Shown here one piece after another: positions 23,070 through 36,004 of a DNA stretch of 64,000 nt. Source of the DNA: Sepiola atlantica (lineage: Eukaryota; Mollusca; Cephalopoda; Sepiida; Sepiolidae); assembly GCA_963556195.1 (NCBI GenBank), contig OY744520.1, positions 153,135,107 through 153,199,106 of the forward strand, written 5' to 3'. Within the stretch, counting starts at the first letter, position 1, and each line of letters starts with the position of its first letter. The notes beneath the pieces were generated by a model. That model was not told the DNA's origin. It did no database searches and saw only the letters and a list, made by a program, of their open reading frames with translations. A program made the position numbers and the translations under genes.

Positions 23070-23415
23070 ACTAAAGCAGAATCAAGATATTTCAGTCGAT
23101 TCATACGACCATAAGCAGTTGGTGTAAATAAGCTTTAATGAACAGAAAACAAAACGTTTTATACAGTAACGTGTGGAAGGTAATCCAGGGAGGGGAAAAT
23201 GTGAATGAATGTTCTGTGGGAGGAGTGGGGGTAAAGTATGTAAGGAGGGGAGAAGGTGGAGGAAAAATGTAAGGGGGGGAAGTAGGAGGCAAGTAGTGAA
23301 AGTGAGCCATGTGCATGAGGGAAGGGGTGGAGGTCCTGTAAGCAAAAGAGGAGGAGGCAATGAGAAATGCTATGGGAAAAAGACAAAACTGAAAATAAAA
23401 ATAACAGCATATACA

Positions 23416-23468
<53 letters not shown>
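23070..23468. repeat. Purine-rich stretch and (TA)n/(AC)n microsatellite
   Basis: 23170-23360 is strongly G/A-rich with no credible gene. A TG/TA/AC compound run follows at about 23417-23468. Confidence 0.7.
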
Positions 23469-23469
23469 G

Positions 23470-24264
23470 GAATATATAGATAAGGAAAGCTCTGTAGACT
23501 GGCTGAAAAGAGGATCTCTTCACTATGATCATAAGAAAATGATAATGGCTGCTCAAGATCAAGGCTTGATGACCAATGCCTTTAAAAAAAAAAACAATAA
23601 CAAGTGCAGGTTCTGCCACACAGAAGTAGAGTGTGAACCACCTGACATCCAGTTGTAAGGTTCTTCTGGGGGATGGCTATTATACAATGCAACACAATGG
23701 AGTGTGTAAATATCTCCATTGAACTGTATGTAAAAAGTTGAATATCCAGTGTAGCAGCAAGTCCTGGGAGCATATACCAGAAAGAACAGTTGGAAATAAT
23801 TTATACACCATCCACTATGACTATGCAATCCCTACAGCTACATATCTAGAAAACGGAGCTGTTAAACCTGACATCATAATATGGGACAAAAGGGAGAAAG
23901 TAGCAACCCTAGTTGAAGTCAGTGTCCCTAATGATGCAGGATTAAACAGAGCTGAAAGGGAAAATATTACGAAATACCAAGGTCTAATGTACGACATGAA
24001 AAGAAACCGGAATCTTAGGAAAATCTCCATCATCCCAGTAATTATAGAAGCAACAGGACTAATGAAAAAGAATTTCAAAAACTATCTGGCGAGTATACCC
24101 GGTGAACTAAGTGCAAGAGAAATACAAACAATTGCACTTAAAGAGATGGTTAGAATCTTAAAAAAATTTCTAGGCTGGAGTGTCTGAAATAGCCGGTGAA
24201 TGTCTGGCATCCGGTCGGATGCCTATCCCCAGCAAAAACAGAAAGATAAGAAAAAAAAAAAAGA
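23470..24264 (+). pseudogene. LINE with C-terminal restriction-like endonuclease, 3' fragment
   Basis: The first segment reads VDWLKRGSLHYDHKKM followed by KCRFCHTEVE, a CxxC...H zinc-finger remnant. After a frameshift near 23655 the frame from about 23730 to the TGA at 24185-24187 carries KPDIIIWDKREKVATLVEV. This is the PD...E/DxK-type nuclease core of RLE-bearing LINEs, with KYQGLMYDM and PVIIEATG downstream. The 3' UTR ends in a poly-A tail at about 24250-24264, as for a retrotransposed copy. The reverse transcriptase is missing. The exact clade (R4/NeSL-like or other) is not resolved. Confidence 0.75.
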
Positions 24265-24269
24265 GTGTC

Positions 24270-24724
24270 TATCTTCCATCAATAACACTGGGAAACAAAT
24301 TGTAATATAATTTCTGTTGAATTCCATTTTTCACTTGATGTAGATATTTACGAGGCTGGATATTACATAAGATTGTGCTTAATGTGAGGTGTAGCCACTG
24401 ACAAATGTCTTCTTAGTCCACTAGAACAAGATATAAATTCAGACTTCAAATGAATAAAGAAAGACAATAAAACTCACTCAGACGCCGATAAAAGTTAACA
24501 AAAAACTGTACACAGTTATGTTTTAAGCCAAAAATATATAACTAACTCATGTTTTATCATAGTATATACTAAAGCCACAAACATACAATATAAACATTAA
24601 ACACATTTAGACTACAGAAGCAGCAATATATAAAATCAAAACTTAAACAAAAATTATAATAGATAAATTAATTTAATTAATTTTAAATAATAATATTTGG
24701 ATTTAATCTATTTTGTTGTTGTTC

Positions 24725-24783
<59 letters not shown>

Positions 24784-24999
24784 TGTTTTTTAAATTTATT
24801 ATTTACCTTTTCTTTATTATTATTTTTTATATTAAATATTTAATATTTATGTTAAGTGTTGCAATTGTAAATATAGGTTTGAATAGTCAGGTAAAGATTA
24901 ATGAAGATAATTAGGGATCAGCATAAAATGGTCAAAGGGGGATAATTATGTGAAGTAAAATAATGCAGGGTCAAATAGATAGAACTATTCTGACCTTCA

Positions 25000-25056
<57 letters not shown>

Positions 25057-25424
25057 CTAAATATACCCATGAATTATTCGGTCAAAACCACTACGACTAT
25101 TTATTCTACTTTGATTTCATTCAAAAATCCATAAACTGTGACATATCTTTCAAGACACTTTTCTTGTATAACTAAAAATAATAATTCTCTTTAATTTTAT
25201 ATCATTAAAATTATTATTATTTAAAAGTATTATTATTCTTATTCTTATATGTAAATAGATTTATTTTTTTGCCATCTAATTCACAGACACATATGTAAAT
25301 TCGATAGCCATGCTGTGAAAGGATAGTTACACTTTTTTTAAATGCTCATTAGACATTAAAAATATTAGAGAGTGGCTGAATCAACATAGAATGAATGGGG
25401 CAAGCGAGAGAAATGCATAGCTAA

Positions 25425-25486
<62 letters not shown>

Positions 25487-25600
25487 TTACTTTTTCAGTT
25501 AATTATAAATTACGGCTAATTAGAACAATTAAAACAGAATTTCTTTTCAAACATAATTCAATCCCATAACCAAGGTATGTTTTATATGTACATTTAGTAT
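24270..25600. repeat. Microsatellite-rich spacer: (TTA)n 24728-24783, (TA)n 25004-25054, (GA)n 25429-25481
   Basis: Three perfect simple-sequence runs in otherwise unassigned AT-rich DNA. No gene supported. Confidence 0.9.
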
Positions 25601-25614
25601 AATAATAATATCCA

Positions 25615-26345
25615 AAAAAAACTGCAGAAAAGATTGGGAGAAATTGGAATCAAAGGGACCATCGAAACCATACAAAGGACAGCAATGATCAAAACAGCTG
25701 CAATCTTAAGGAAAATCCTCGAATGCAGAAACGAACCCGCATAAACTACAAAGTGTAACCAGTCACAAGAAATTTACGACAGGGAGAAAACAAAACCACA
25801 CGAAAAACACCACAACACGAACCAAGGAACAGAAACTGCAAGAAACATCACTTCATAATCTTCCTTCCCCCAATAAATTACAGCAGCTTCAGCAAACACC
25901 ACACAAAAATGAACCAATTGACAGAAATTACAAGAAATACCATAAGCTCTCCCCTTCTCTCCCCACCCCACCCCCTAAAACAACTTTTAAAAAAAGAGGA
26001 AATAAAAAAAGGTGCCAGCCTAGACTGGCACCAGACAAAATATTTGTAGAGGGTGTAGGAGGATGAGAAGGCCGAGGAGGGACAGCACAAACCAGACCGC
26101 CACTGGAAAAGTGCGGAGAATGCTGGGACCTTGGGGAGACTTATTGCCACCCACATCCCAAAGAAAACCAATGGTCTTTACCAGCGAGAAATCAATGGCA
26201 ATAGATTGTTGCGATACCGCAAAGTTATTTGTGGTGGTTATCGAAAAGAGATGAAGAATACTGGAAAGGCTTGTTGTCACTCAGACTCCAGGAAATACCA
26301 CTGGTTGCTGTTGGTGAGCAATCACTGACGATGATCTGTGTGAGA
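25615..26345 (+). pseudogene. RLE-LINE C-terminal remnant plus 3' UTR
   Basis: Bases 25621-25743 read LQKRLGEIGIKGTIETIQRT and then KTAAILRKILE before a TAA. This parallels the extreme C-terminus (ELSAREIQTIALKEMVRILKK) of the RLE-LINE at 23470-24264. The following 600 bp would be its 3' UTR. It contains a perfect 8-bp hairpin GGTGCCAG-CCTAGA-CTGGCACC at 26011-26032 and ends at an (AAT)n run. The link between coding stub and UTR is inferred. Confidence 0.5.
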
Positions 26346-26360
26346 ACTCCTAGTGAGTAC

Positions 26361-26361
26361 A

Positions 26362-26425
<64 letters not shown>
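26361..26425. repeat. (AAT)n microsatellite
   Basis: Perfect trinucleotide run of about 21 units at the presumed 3' end of the RLE-LINE remnant. Confidence 0.95.
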
Positions 26426-26667
26426 TCTAACCAAACATGATTTAAGTTGAGCATGGATACATTTTAGAATATAAAATTCCTTTCATACACAAGAAAATAA
26501 TGAAAATATCTGGGTATGTCAACGCTAAACATTCCAAGTCAAACTGTTCCCAGCAACTATTGTAACAATGATTCAGACTTTGGCCTCATTTTATACTAAA
26601 AAAAAGAACAAAAAAACAACCAAAAAAACAAATAAATAATAAAAACTCTTTGGTTTACAGAAAAGAA

Positions 26668-27278
26668 TCAATTTGCCCTCCCCTTCCCAGTTATTTTTTC
26701 TTTTTTAAAATGAATATTCTCCACCCCCGCCTCCTGCCATCCATAAACAAGGATAGCACTTGATTTTCCAATAAAAAAATGCCCCAGAGAAATTGCCAGG
26801 AGCAGCCATTCACACTCCCTATCTCCCTTCTTCAAAATGTCATCGCAGAAATCACACAAAAATCCAATTTTTCTCGCACAAAGAACTTTTGTTATCTGGC
26901 CAGAAATCTCTCGGAAAATATATCTATTTTCTAAGAGTTTAGGTTCTTCTGTCATCTGAGGAACCGTTCCTGGCTCAACCGATGATAGTGCAATAATTGT
27001 TAGGAAGAATTTGCTATAACATGTTGTAAGAAATTGAAAAAATTCTTTGTAGCCCAATAAGATCTATACAGTGGTCTAACATTCGGGAAGAACTTTTGTT
27101 CAGACAACACCAGAACAATACTAATACAACTTGCAAAAAACGCTCTCACAACTGCATAAATCTTTCTTCTCTGCTCATATACACCCTGGTTTTTCGTTTG
27201 TCTCACTGTCTTATCTAGTCTTTTAAAACGGGCCTGTGTCCACGCAAGACTATCACCAACATTTACAAAAACCAACAA
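26668..27278 (-). pseudogene. Unrecognised broken coding region (about 200 residues)
   Basis: Two minus-strand frames overlap at 27000-27057 and read as one protein split by a frameshift near 27050. The upstream part contains KIYAVVRAFFASCISIVLVL and FFPNVRPLY. The downstream part contains GYKEFFQFL, ICARKIGFLCDFCDD-like Cys residues and WLLLAISLGHFFIG. Both parts lack stops over their length and look protein-like. No family was recognised, and no ATG is obvious at the upstream end. It could be a retrocopy of a host exon or a piece of an unfamiliar transposable element. Confidence 0.4.
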
Positions 27279-27679
27279 CTCTTAGCATGCACCTTTTCCT
27301 TATTGCAAATGGCCACCCTACAAATTAAACATCACAGTCATTTTGAACTTGGTAAGTTCTCATCTTTATTAATGTGGCATCCCAAACAAGATTTTTTTGC
27401 TTCAGAAAGGGAAGATGTTAATAAAATTAGGAACTCACGATTTCTGGAAAATCTAAAATAGTGTGGTGAACAATGGGTAATCAACAATTCCCCTACAATC
27501 CAACTACCATGATGTCACTTGCATGAAAACAGATAAGGCTAACTTCTTGCCCAGTGGTTTGCCTCACACTCTAGCTTGAACACTACAAACCACTTCCTCC
27601 CTAATTTCCGCACTTGATGATATGATCATCACCTTTCCCATGTCCTGGATATCATAAAAAAAACTTTGATACCGCCAAA

Positions 27680-29165
27680 GCATGTGACCTGATCTTATCC
27701 CTGCTATTAATAAAAAAAATGTTCTGCTGAGCTACACCCTGTCCTCACCAAACTCTAAAACAAATGCCTTACCGAATCTTGCTTCCCTGATAGCTGAAAA
27801 ATTACCTGTCATACTAGTTTTCAAGAACCCTGGTAAAAGAACTGACCCACAAAACTATTGCCCTGTCAGTCCCCTCCTGTTTTTTGTAAAATTTTTTAGA
27901 ATGATTAATCAATGTAGCAATAGTCCACCACCTCGAAAATCATAATTTTTTTCTGACCAACAGTATGGATTTAGGCAATTCTGTTCTACTACTAATATCC
28001 TAACAGTCATCTCTGAACACATACCATAAGGCAGGTGAAGCTAGGGCGGTAGCACTTGATATAACCAAAGCCTTTGATAAAGTCTGACATGATGGTCTTC
28101 TCATGAAAATTAATTCATATGGTATTACTGAATGAATATTTGATATAATTAGATCCTTCTTAGCTAAAAGAAAGATACAGGTCGTCCTCGATGGGCATAC
28201 ATCTAAACAATATCACATTAATATGGGTGTGCCTCAGGGGTCGATTCTTGGACCGTTATTATTTCTGATTTTTATAAACGATCTCTCTGATGCAATCACA
28301 TCCCAGATGGGTATATTTTCTGATGACACTATTTATTATTGACACGCGCACAAGGCAATGGTTGTAGTGGAATGAGTCCAAAAGTGGATGGTTACATTTA
28401 ATACTACTAAGACAAAGCTCATTTCCTTTAACAATTATAAGAAACCTTTCCAACCACCGATTGCTATGGCTGATAGCATCCTTCATGAGAGTCCAACATT
28501 CCAACTTCCCAGCTTAACATTACACAAGTAACATGAATTGGAACAAATACATAGAAGACACTGCCAAGTTTGCTGCAAAGAAGGTGAGCTCCCTCTACCA
28601 GGCTAGAAATATTCTCAGTATCCTATATCTCTACAAAGCCACCATTCGCCCTTGCATTAAGTATTGTTGCCACATCTGTATTAGTGCACCAACCACTTGT
28701 CTCTCCCTCTTAGACAGGGTCCAAAAACGAGCCTCTAACATAATAGGTTCTACACTGTCTAGCAAGATCCAATTCGTGTCTAACCCCACATCCTTGTGCT
28801 TGTTTAACAAGTAATTCAATGGAATGTGCTCCAAAGAACTTGCGCCCCCTCAGCGTAAATACCCTCGACCAAACCAACGAGCAGCAAAATCTCCCCCCCC
28901 TTCACTCTAAAACTCCCCAGATTCAGGAAAACTTTCTACTCTAATAGCTCCTTTCCTCGAACTACTTGCCTTTGGAATTCCCTCCCTGCCCCCTGCTTTC
29001 TCGACTCTACCAACATGCAGAAATTTAAATGTAATGTGAACAAACATCTTGTTGCACAACTCCCAACTTAGGATGTCTCTATAAATCTGTCCCCTAATTG
29101 ACAGCAGCCCCTTACGTCCCAGTAGCAGTGTGTTTTGTTTGGGGTGAATAAAAGTACAAAAACAA
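27680..29165 (+). pseudogene. LINE family A, longest but decayed copy
   Basis: Homology starts with a decayed HPVLTKL and TESCFPDS block (about 27725) and runs through NYxPVSxLPVFCKIF, QYGFR (27962) and ARAVALDITKAFDKV (28050). It continues with GVPQGSILGPLLFLIFINDL (28230), FSDDT in place of FADDT, then KYCCHICISAPTTCLSLLDR (28660) and the FFPRTTCLWNSLP block (28950). Many stops and frameshifts are present. The 3' end TTTGGGGTGAATAAAAG at about 29135 matches the other family A copies. It gives the most complete view of this LINE in the window, but no endonuclease domain was identified upstream. Confidence 0.85.
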
Positions 29166-29239
29166 ATAAAATAAAAATGCCACCATCACCTCACACATGG
29201 GAACCAAATAATTTATTTTATCTCTATTTATATAAAGTC

Positions 29240-29840
29240 AGATAAGTGTATATGTTTATATATTTGTATGGATACGATTCATTCCTAAAATAATTAACCG
29301 ATCATTATGAACTTGAGAACACAGCTGCTAGGCGTAAGGGTGACAAATGTGGGTTATATTTAGTTTAATTTAGTTTCATGCAAAGGGGTAAAGGGGGGGG
29401 GTTCTTCGTGAAAGTTCAGGTACCTCCGATCTTTGTGAAATTTTAACAATAGGTATTAGACATCAATTAATAAATATACACCAAATTTGGAGTATCTTAA
29501 AAGGTGTTTAGGAGGAATAATATGGTCACAACTTCCCATTTGAAAATTCAAATATTTCAGATTTGCATTAAATTTGATCCATAGACAATTGATTCCCTGA
29601 ATTACAATTACTTCTTAAGACTCCTTAATCTTAAGTCTAAAATTTTAGACATTTTCTAGAATCCAAATTATGTAATGGATTTTGATGAATACTGGAATAA
29701 TGATTCTAGACATCAGGTTTAGGAGCATTATATCTTGATTTTAATCTTCGTAAGTAGACATCAAAGTGGTGCAAACTGTTCTGTTCGAGTAATTAATTTT
29801 TTCATATATATATATATATACTACAAAAAATGTGACCCGT
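29240..29840. repeat. AT-rich dispersed repeat (shared with 39946-40330)
   Basis: 29290-29360 (ACCGATCATTATGAACTTG, CTAGGCGTAAGGGTG) is similar to 39970-40030 (ACGGATCATAATGAATTTTG, CTAGGCAACACGATT). Non-coding. A short TA run at 29801-29820 follows. Boundaries uncertain. Confidence 0.4.
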
Positions 29841-30056
29841 TAAATCATCTATTGAGTTCAGGTTAGATTGTTTCAATCAGAAAAAAGTGAGTTCGCAAAG
29901 CCAGTTAATATTAAAAAATACAAAGATAAAATTTTTAAAAAAATAGTCTCTTCTCACCATATTTCCCTCTCCCTCTTTTTTAGAGTTTCGGATTACTTTT
30001 GGTGAAATTTCCTATTCCAATCATTTTATACTTTCTTTTTTTTATTAACTTTGACT

Positions 30057-30059
<3 letters not shown>

Positions 30060-30135
<76 letters not shown>
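30060..30135. repeat. (GA)n then (CAGA)n compound microsatellite
   Basis: GA run at 30060-30091 passing directly into eleven CAGA units. Confidence 0.95.
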
Positions 30136-30139
30136 AGTG

Positions 30140-30365
30140 AAAGTGATAGATATCACATAAAATAATATTGGAGGAAAGGGGTCAAACCACAAACAGCCAG
30201 AGAGGGTAAGAGTGATAGAAACTTAGTAAGAGATGGATCACTTGGTGAGTTAATTGTAAATTTGACTAATTAGAACAATTGGAAGCTGAGGAATATTATA
30301 GCATGTGATTAAAATATATAGAAAAAAGCCTTAGGGAAATAAACGTTGACTAACTAGCTTTAGTG

Positions 30366-30401
<36 letters not shown>

Positions 30402-31345
30402 CTTTATTATTTCATGTATATACACTTATATTAGAAAATAATATACTATGTATATATATTCCAGTCTTTACATGAACAGAGCTTATTAGCAGTATGAAAA
30501 TATACTTATGGCAAGTAAGCCACACAGAAACGTTAATGTTTAATTCCCAAATTAAATCAGTGTTACTGCATGAATTTACATTACATTTTATAAATTTTTT
30601 TATAGCTTCTAACTAATCAGTTTGATTTTATTATCCCTCACTACCGATTTATTACTTTCAGTCAATTAGTTTCACTTCCTTTGTTTGAGTGGGATTTGAG
30701 CACTTCTCACTTTTAAATGGGTCAAATAAACAAAAGATGACCTTACTTTGATATGAGAAAAAAGACATTTTGTTTGTCGCATTTTTTCTGTGACTATCGC
30801 TATCTGAGATTTATTATGAAATAATAATTTTAGCACTATATAAGCATTATGTTTTTTATTTATTTTAATTTATTATTTTTTTTATTTGTGTTAGTTTTTT
30901 TTAATCCCAAAGTAAAGTTTAATCTGTCTACAGTTAGCTGCTATTTCGTTTCTAATATTTAGTAATTTTTTGACATTTTTGAAATTTCAGGTTTCTCACT
31001 CAAGCATAATCGGCACAAATCATCTCAATACCTGCATGTCCTGCTCTATCTCAAGATTTTCAATTCAATTAAAGGTGACGGATAATGGTTCGATAATGTA
31101 CTATTTCATTTATTTATTTATTTATTTGTGATTATAATATCTTTACATTACAACTAATTCTTCTGCATACACGTCTCTATACATTTCATTCAGCCTTATT
31201 GATTTAATTGAAAATTAAGTTTATTAATCACTTCCTTGTATTGGCAGGAAGGAGGCGTCATTCCTTCCTTGCGGTTACATGAAAAATGGCTTAATTCAAT
31301 TTTGAAACTCTTTCTTAGTATCAACAAATGACCTATTTTTTATAC

Positions 31346-31392
<47 letters not shown>

Positions 31393-31845
31393 CAACAATA
31401 GAAAGAGAAAGAAAGAGAGAGAAAGGGAGTTAGAGACGAACAGATATAGAGATAGTTTTTTTTTATCAGCAAGATATGCTTTTTCTTTTGTTTTGTTTTT
31501 ATTTATTAATATTTTCGGTTCAAACTGGTTTCGACATTAATCACAATAATAATTGGAAAACAAGAAAAATGCTTTTTCATCTAAAGTGTTCAAGCGAATA
31601 CACTTTTGAAAAGGAATCTAATATTAAACAGTACGTCATTTCATTTGTAAAGATATTTCTACAATACTAGACTATTAATAAGTCACCTGGAGGTTCTCAT
31701 TTGTTTATATAATACGAAAATTAACCAGTGAAAAAGACAAAAAAAACATTGAATTTGCTTAACAAATAAGTAACTGACGTTTAATGTTGAATAATACTAC
31801 TTTGATAGTTTATTACTTTCACCGGCGCAAAACTATTTAAAACTG
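30140..31845. other. Unassigned AT-rich spacer with (TA)n 30369-30399 and (ATA)n 31347-31388
   Basis: No gene or transposon boundary was supported beyond the two simple repeats and a short (TTTA)n run at about 31107-31127. Confidence 0.5.
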
Positions 31846-31849
31846 AAAT

Positions 31850-32990
31850 ATCATCATCTTCGATTTAACGCCTTTTTACATGCTGGCATGCATTGGGCAG
31901 CTTTAGGAAATTGACTTCTAAAGTATCCGAATTCTAGCTAGGTCTTTATTTATTCTTCTTTCCCTCAGGTCTATTTTTGTTTTCCTTGGCCTTCTCTTGT
32001 GAACTAAATCTGCTATCTCAACTGTTTTATATCTACTAACCCAAGAACTCTAACCCATTCTTCAACATGGCCATACCATTGAAGTCTCCTGTTCTGCACA
32101 CATCTCCCTATGCTGTCCAGATTTAATATTTATCTGAGGTCAACAGGACTAAACCTGTCTTTAAGACTCATATTACACATCTATCATATCATTCTCATAT
32201 CATATCATAACGCATGTCCTCAACCCTCACTGGTCAGGTTTCACTTCGATATTTCATCACCTCCATACACATTTCTGATAGACTTTTTCCTTGGTCGGCA
32301 ATGGCAACACTCTACTGTTCAGTAATGCCAGAAGTACCCTGAACTTACTCCATCCAATCCTAATTCTTGCAATCACACCTGCTCCATCTTGTGCTCCAAT
32401 GGTATCACCAAGGTAACAAAACTTATCAACAGCCTCAGTAGCTTCGCCATCCAGATATACCTTGTCCACAACTGAGTTTTCATCCGTCTTCATTATCTTA
32501 CATTTCTTGCACATAAATTGGTTATTCACTCTCAACCTATCAGTAATTCCATTGCACTTCTTGTGTACCCAATGCTTACAGGTACCACAAAAAAAATTGA
32601 ATTGCACCTGACTCGATTTCCATAAACTGAGCAGAGGAACTTTCTTTTTTTGGGGAGCTTTCCAACACCACAACCACTGATCATCACTTTGGTCTTGGTA
32701 ACTTCCACACCTTTATTTTCCATAGCATTCCTCCAAGTCTATAACTTAACAAGTAGATCTTTCATTGTTTAACAAGCAAGTACTAAATCATAAGCATACA
32801 GCATCTCTTCCGGACAACCATACGAAACACACTGGACAATGCTTCTAAGACACCAATGAAAAGCAACAGACTCAGTACATAACCCTGATCTAATCCTACT
32901 TTAATATTAAAGCTATCACTTTTAACACGACTTTGAGCATTTCTGTACATTACTTGAACAACCTTCAATCACTCATTTGCTCCGTGTTGT
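31850..32990 (-). pseudogene. RTE-like LINE reverse transcriptase, degenerate
   Basis: On the minus strand, 32968-32783 reads a decayed 'GLxQGxVLSxLLFIxVLEALS' block, the RT motif before the active site. 32723-32532 gives VEVTKTKVMISGCGVG. 32470-32257 gives VDKVYLDGEATEAVDKFCYLGD, ARIRIGWSKFRVLLALL and KEKVYQKCV, which is characteristic of the thumb and C-terminal region of RTE-type LINEs. An inserted CGTCKHWVHKKCNG segment (about 32590-32545) resembles the Cys/His cluster between them. The copy is shattered by frameshifts. Confidence 0.75.
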
Positions 32991-32999
32991 TTTTTCATT

Positions 33000-33330
33000 T
33001 CTATTTTAGCAAGCTGCACTTATCCGGCTTTGCCCAGTACTCTTTTTACATTCATTTTTATTTCACTTATTTTTCCATTAGCTATGCCATTTAATTTTTT
33101 TCATTTTTTAAATTCTTTTCAATTAACATGGTTTTCGTCAATGACATTTTTCTTTTTTTACAAGTATTTTCGGTCACAATGGGTTTCGGAATCAAACACT
33201 AACTAAATAAAAGTTTCAGCATACACATAAATCACTGAAAATTAAATAACTACCAATATAGATTTGCAAAAGACTCACAGACATGTTTATATTGACTGCA
33301 ATCGGACAACACTAGGTTGTATCAGCTAGT

Positions 33331-33400
<70 letters not shown>

Positions 33401-35310
33401 TTATGGGATTGAGTATTCATTGAGGGTATAAATGATCTTTTCAAGCCAGTTGAATTAATGCTAGATCAACAGAGGGAATTATTTGTTTTGCAGCTGAGAT
33501 AGCAATAATTAAATGTCAACCTTATTTAGCCATTAAACAAGGAAAGTAGCCACAAAGAATGCTAGGAATACCATTAGTCATTGTGAAACAAAATCATGTT
33601 AGCTTTTCTAGATTGATTCAAACTAGATCAAATACCAGACCAAAACATATGCACTAAAATGCAATCCAGAGAATCCAAGTCTCATATTTCTTCATTATTA
33701 GCTGCATACGGGTTGGTTTTTAATATATGAGTATTATGAGTATTTAAGGGCGTCAGTTTTAAAAACTAATTAGACGACTCATCACAAGTTTCGTTAACGT
33801 TGGTACACTGTAAATTAGTGTATACATTTAGTGCCATGAACTGGTTGTGAAAGTAAATAGACTGATTGTTTTAAATCGAGAATTTGAAGAAATACTCTGA
33901 ACCTGGACTTAAACATTCTTACAAATATCTTTATTTTATTTAGTTCTACATCATTTAATTAAATATTGAAGTAAATATTTAATTTAATTTATTTTTTGGA
34001 GATAAAAGCGAAATAAAATAAACTTTTGGACTATTTCTTTTAATTTTTGTTTAGATTTTCCCTGAAAAAGTCTTTAGAAAAAAAAATATTCTTGAAATAA
34101 TTCCTTGATTATTTTCTATTCGTTTTCATTTTGTTTTGTTTTCTTGTTTAAATTTCCAGTTTTAGTTTTAACCTAAATCTAATCTTGCATATTGTTAAAA
34201 TAGAAAATAACTATATTTTTAAATGTAATTAATTTAGCATGATGCATTGCTATTTTGATAATATTAATTTAACTTTTCAGAAAAACAGAAATAATACATA
34301 ACCTCCCTTTGATAATGATCTCAGCAAGAGCTTCTTTGATTTAATAATAGACCTCATCGGCGACCAATCAGAGCAAGCGAGACATATTTTATTAGGTATA
34401 ATTTTGCTGCTCAATTTCAAGCTTTGTAAATAATTCTCTTGCTCTTTCTTCTGGCCGATGTCGAATCTACAAAACATGGGGCGTTGACAATAACTAAAAT
34501 ATCTTATACAAAAAAAAAATCAGGTTGTTGTATTAAATAACATATTTTGCTTTATCGAATTTCACCAATTTCATGGAAGAAATACAATTCAAGTTATGTG
34601 ACACACATGAGCAAGTGTGATAAGTTCACCACATATAATGTTAACATGCAAAGGTGCCAAGAGTTGAATCTATACATCCATTGTAGCAGTCGACACAAGT
34701 CAGACAGGTGTCTAGGAATCTTCTTCTCATATATAAAGTTATTTTAGCCCTAAATAGCTTTGAATCTGACAAATGAATATTTGATTCTGACTAGCCATTT
34801 CTTCCTTGAAACATGTTTGTACACTAAAAATAAGTTTCTTTCCAAAAACAATTATTCAGGCAGAGAAGATTATTACAATGGAGACAATTTTGAATAATGA
34901 TCTAAAAGATTCAAAATGGAAGGGAGATAATTCCTATTTTAATTAAAGATGAATATATAAGTTATCTCTGTTCGATTTTGAGCTTTTATTTCCATTTCTT
35001 TGTGACATACACATTAATATATATTTTTACAATTAAAATAAAAGGACATTAATGAATCCCGGGCAACTCCGGGTAGGTACAGCTACTACAGAATAAATTG
35101 AAGTTTCCTTGTAACCATTGTTCGTCAAAGTCACATATGACCCCACCGTGTAAAAAGCATGTATGGGCTACTTGAGAAAGTGGAGATAACTACATGTCGC
35201 CAATCATATCAATTACACTATTTCACAAAGGAAGAAAAATTCCTGTTAACTGTTTATTGGTAGTCAACGGTCCTACTTTTCAAAAAATGTACTAAAGAAA
35301 TTGAAATAAT
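33000..35310. other. Unassigned AT-rich spacer with (TA)n 33329-33398
   Basis: A long TA run and no other feature that can be supported. A CCCGGGCAACTCCGGG motif at about 35059 resembles dispersed repeat motifs elsewhere in the window. Confidence 0.5.
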
Positions 35311-35317
35311 AAGATTT

Positions 35318-36000
35318 CTAACCTAGTTGACCTCCAAGTAAAAACCTATTTAGGCCAGAGCTTGAGTATATGCTGTTCATGCTAGTCGAGAATACATCCT
35401 CGACAATCAGTTTGACAGTGACTTTGTTGCTGTCAGGCTGAGGTATGATTGTTGGATAATGGCCCTGTGGGGCCGGACGCATCTTGAAGTGGACGTATGT
35501 GGGGAGATTGTTTAGGTTTGGCTTGCGCGATTTAATATGGGTGGACCCGTACAGTCGAGTGCAAAATAAACTGGTTCTCACAGTCGAAGCTCACAGACGT
35601 TGACAGGGCCACCACGTTGACGAGATCTCAGATCAAGGGTCAAGGTGCACCTGCATATGGGGGTTCTGTGACGTCACAGGCTTTTGTGTGGGAAGCAGAG
35701 TTTTGGAGTCTGGGTTTTGGAAGTGTGCCGAACGGACGATTTCTCTATGTAGTCTTCAAACTGATTAGGGGAATTAAATTCTCTAAGAGAATACAGGCAT
35801 GGGATTTCTTCTTCCCCCTCTTCAAATGGCTAAGGACTTAAGCTAGGAATTAACTACGATAGAGTAGTAATTTGGTCTCTCCCTCGATGTTAGTGAAGCA
35901 TCTCCATGGCCGACAGAAATTTGAGGCCTGAATAAAACAGAATCAAAAGTTTAAAAGATTGTTTGTCTCGTGAATTGTGGTATGAAAGTTTTGTTGCAGA
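35318..36000. other. LTR-like region with adjacent 87-residue minus-strand frame
   Basis: The minus strand 35581-35318 is open and reads VKLIVEDVFSTSMN near its end; it could be a retroelement Gag fragment, but no family was recognised. The neighbouring 35590-36000 has LTR-like traits. These are AATAAAACAG at about 35933, short inverted ends (TGT...ACA on the minus strand), higher GC than surroundings, and TGACGTCA at 35670-35677, a CRE-like palindrome. No partner LTR or target duplication was found. Confidence 0.3.
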
Positions 36001-36004
36001 CACA

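Noticed and set aside
29980..30192. Ser/Leu/Cys-rich minus-strand frame
   Set aside because: It is the (GA)n(CAGA)n microsatellite translated.
31107..31127. Telomere-like repeat
   Set aside because: It is a short TTTA run, not TTAGGG.
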